Shown one piece after another: positions 63,461-64,000 of a DNA stretch of 64,000 nucleotides; position 1 is the stretch's first letter, and every line of letters starts with the position of its first letter. The notes beneath the pieces were generated by a model, which saw nothing but the letters and a program-made list of their open reading frames with translations, was not told the DNA's origin and did not search any database. The translations under genes and the position numbers were made by a program. Location of the stretch: assembly GCA_031771865.1 (NCBI GenBank), contig JASISA010000025.1, forward strand, positions 3,286,001 to 3,350,000, given 5' to 3'. This DNA is from Nothophaeocryptopus gaeumannii. Taxonomy: Eukaryota; Ascomycota; Dothideomycetes; Mycosphaerellales; Mycosphaerellaceae.

Positions 63461-64000
63461 CTAGTTCTTCTTCGACGTCGTCGGCACAGGTGCCCTTTCT
63501 GCCACCGGTAGGTCGCGACCACTGCTATCCTTCATGCTGACCAGCCTCGGTGGTGGACTTGATGCTGTACTCACGATTCTCTTTCCGCCTGCGAGACTTT
63601 CTCCCACTACCTCCTCTTCTGAACTACTGCTTCCTTGGCCATCTCCAGTGTTGGAGCTCCCGGTCTTTATGCGACCTTTACTCCCCCTTCTCTCTTCTCG
63701 CCGTCTCCGTTCTTCTTCACGTTGACTTCGTCTCCTATCACTCTCCAACATCCCTGACCCTTCCCCCTCCTCTCCATAATCTTCTTCCTCCTCGAGAAGT
63801 TCCCCGTCTGCGCTTTCGACATCTGGTGGATTGATCCATTCCCTAGGAACCATACACGGCAGAGCGAGACCGATGGATGCGGCACGGTTGACGAATCCCG
63901 GAGCAGATTCGCCCGTCAACGCCTCACAGAGAGCACTCGTGAAATGATTACAATTGTTCGTTAATAAATTATAATTCACACCCAAGAACTCATCTGACAC
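63461..64000 (-). CDS. PPPDE/DeSI-type cysteine peptidase, C-terminal part (cut by window edge)
   Basis: 179 codons running off the right edge. YNLLTNNCNHFTSALCEALT contains the catalytic Cys of the PPPDE (DeSI-like) permuted papain fold, followed by GFVNRAASIGLALPC, a usual conserved block. The catalytic His lies upstream, outside the window. The remainder is an acidic then Arg/Glu-rich disordered tail (EEDYGEEGEG, SQREEERRRREERRGSKG). Family members are deSUMOylating or deubiquitinating isopeptidases, or protein-palmitoyl thioesterases; the exact activity here is unknown. Confidence 0.88.
   Translation of the reverse strand: MSDEFLGVNYNLLTNNCNHFTSALCEALTGESAPGFVNRAASIGLALPCMVPREWINPPDVESADGELLEEEEDYGEEGEGSGMLESDRRRSQREEERRRREERRGSKGRIKTGSSNTGDGQGSSSSEEEVVGESLAGGKRIVSTASSPPPRLVSMKDSSGRDLPVAERAPVPTTSKKN

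Noticed and set aside
1..64000. CRISPR arrays, bacterial operons, Shine-Dalgarno sites, rRNA or tRNA genes
   Set aside because: Eukaryotic gene structure throughout; no direct-repeat/spacer array and no tRNA or rRNA sequence recognised by eye. A tRNAscan or Infernal run would be decisive.

Overview
The window is from a filamentous ascomycete (Pezizomycotina, most likely Dothideomycetes). The evidence is 45-85 bp GT-AG introns, fungal-only families (DUF3433, DUF7730-like, an Hmp1-like protein), Med16 and an Hst3/4-type sirtuin on multi-exon genes, and heavy repeat-induced point mutation (RIP). RIP appears as AT-rich islands where old transposons keep their reading frame but have Trp and Gln codons turned into stops, Pro into Leu and Cys into Tyr. 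The class and species are inferred, not shown.

Layout. 1-4600: a DUF3433 membrane-protein gene on the minus strand in otherwise featureless DNA. 4600-8535: an AT-rich RIP island containing a small secreted repeat-peptide gene (5136-5378), the left end of a pogo element and a Tc1-like transposase relic. 8536-15322: a young, complete Ty3/gypsy chromovirus in reverse orientation, with near-identical LTRs, a 5-bp target duplication and an antisense ORF. 15323-17950: RIP-degraded copia gag and a solo-LTR-like insert. 18163-18863: an Ohr/OsmC gene that has lost its peroxidatic cysteine. 19776-24432: a decayed Helitron. 25555-31392: a DUF7730-like gene, a small duplicated-exon gene, a pseudogene and an arylsulfotransferase-like gene.

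32.1-48.4 kb is a 16-kb nest of mobile elements. A RIP-degraded pogo transposase (minus strand) is split by a solo LTR and by a 1.9-kb terminal-inverted-repeat element with an 8-bp target duplication. That element has no transposase; it carries two different histone H3-fold gene segments, one resembling a centromeric H3 (CENP-A/CenH3) gene with introns. Further right, a RIP-degraded copia pol is split by a 5.2-kb Tad1-like LINE with a 13-bp target duplication. Two more solo LTRs with target duplications and a long RIP-degraded ORF follow.

48.8-64 kb is mostly ordinary gene space: an MDR-type reductase, two conserved hypothetical proteins, a GH43-like pseudogene, an Hmp1/CsbD-like stress gene, Mediator subunit 16, an Hst3/Hst4-like sirtuin, and the C-terminus of a DeSI/PPPDE peptidase cut by the window edge.

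The genes are independent eukaryotic transcription units, not operons. The mobile elements give a relative chronology. Pogo, Tc1 and copia copies were RIP-mutated; the chromovirus, LINE, histone-carrying element and several solo LTRs then inserted into them and are essentially unmutated.
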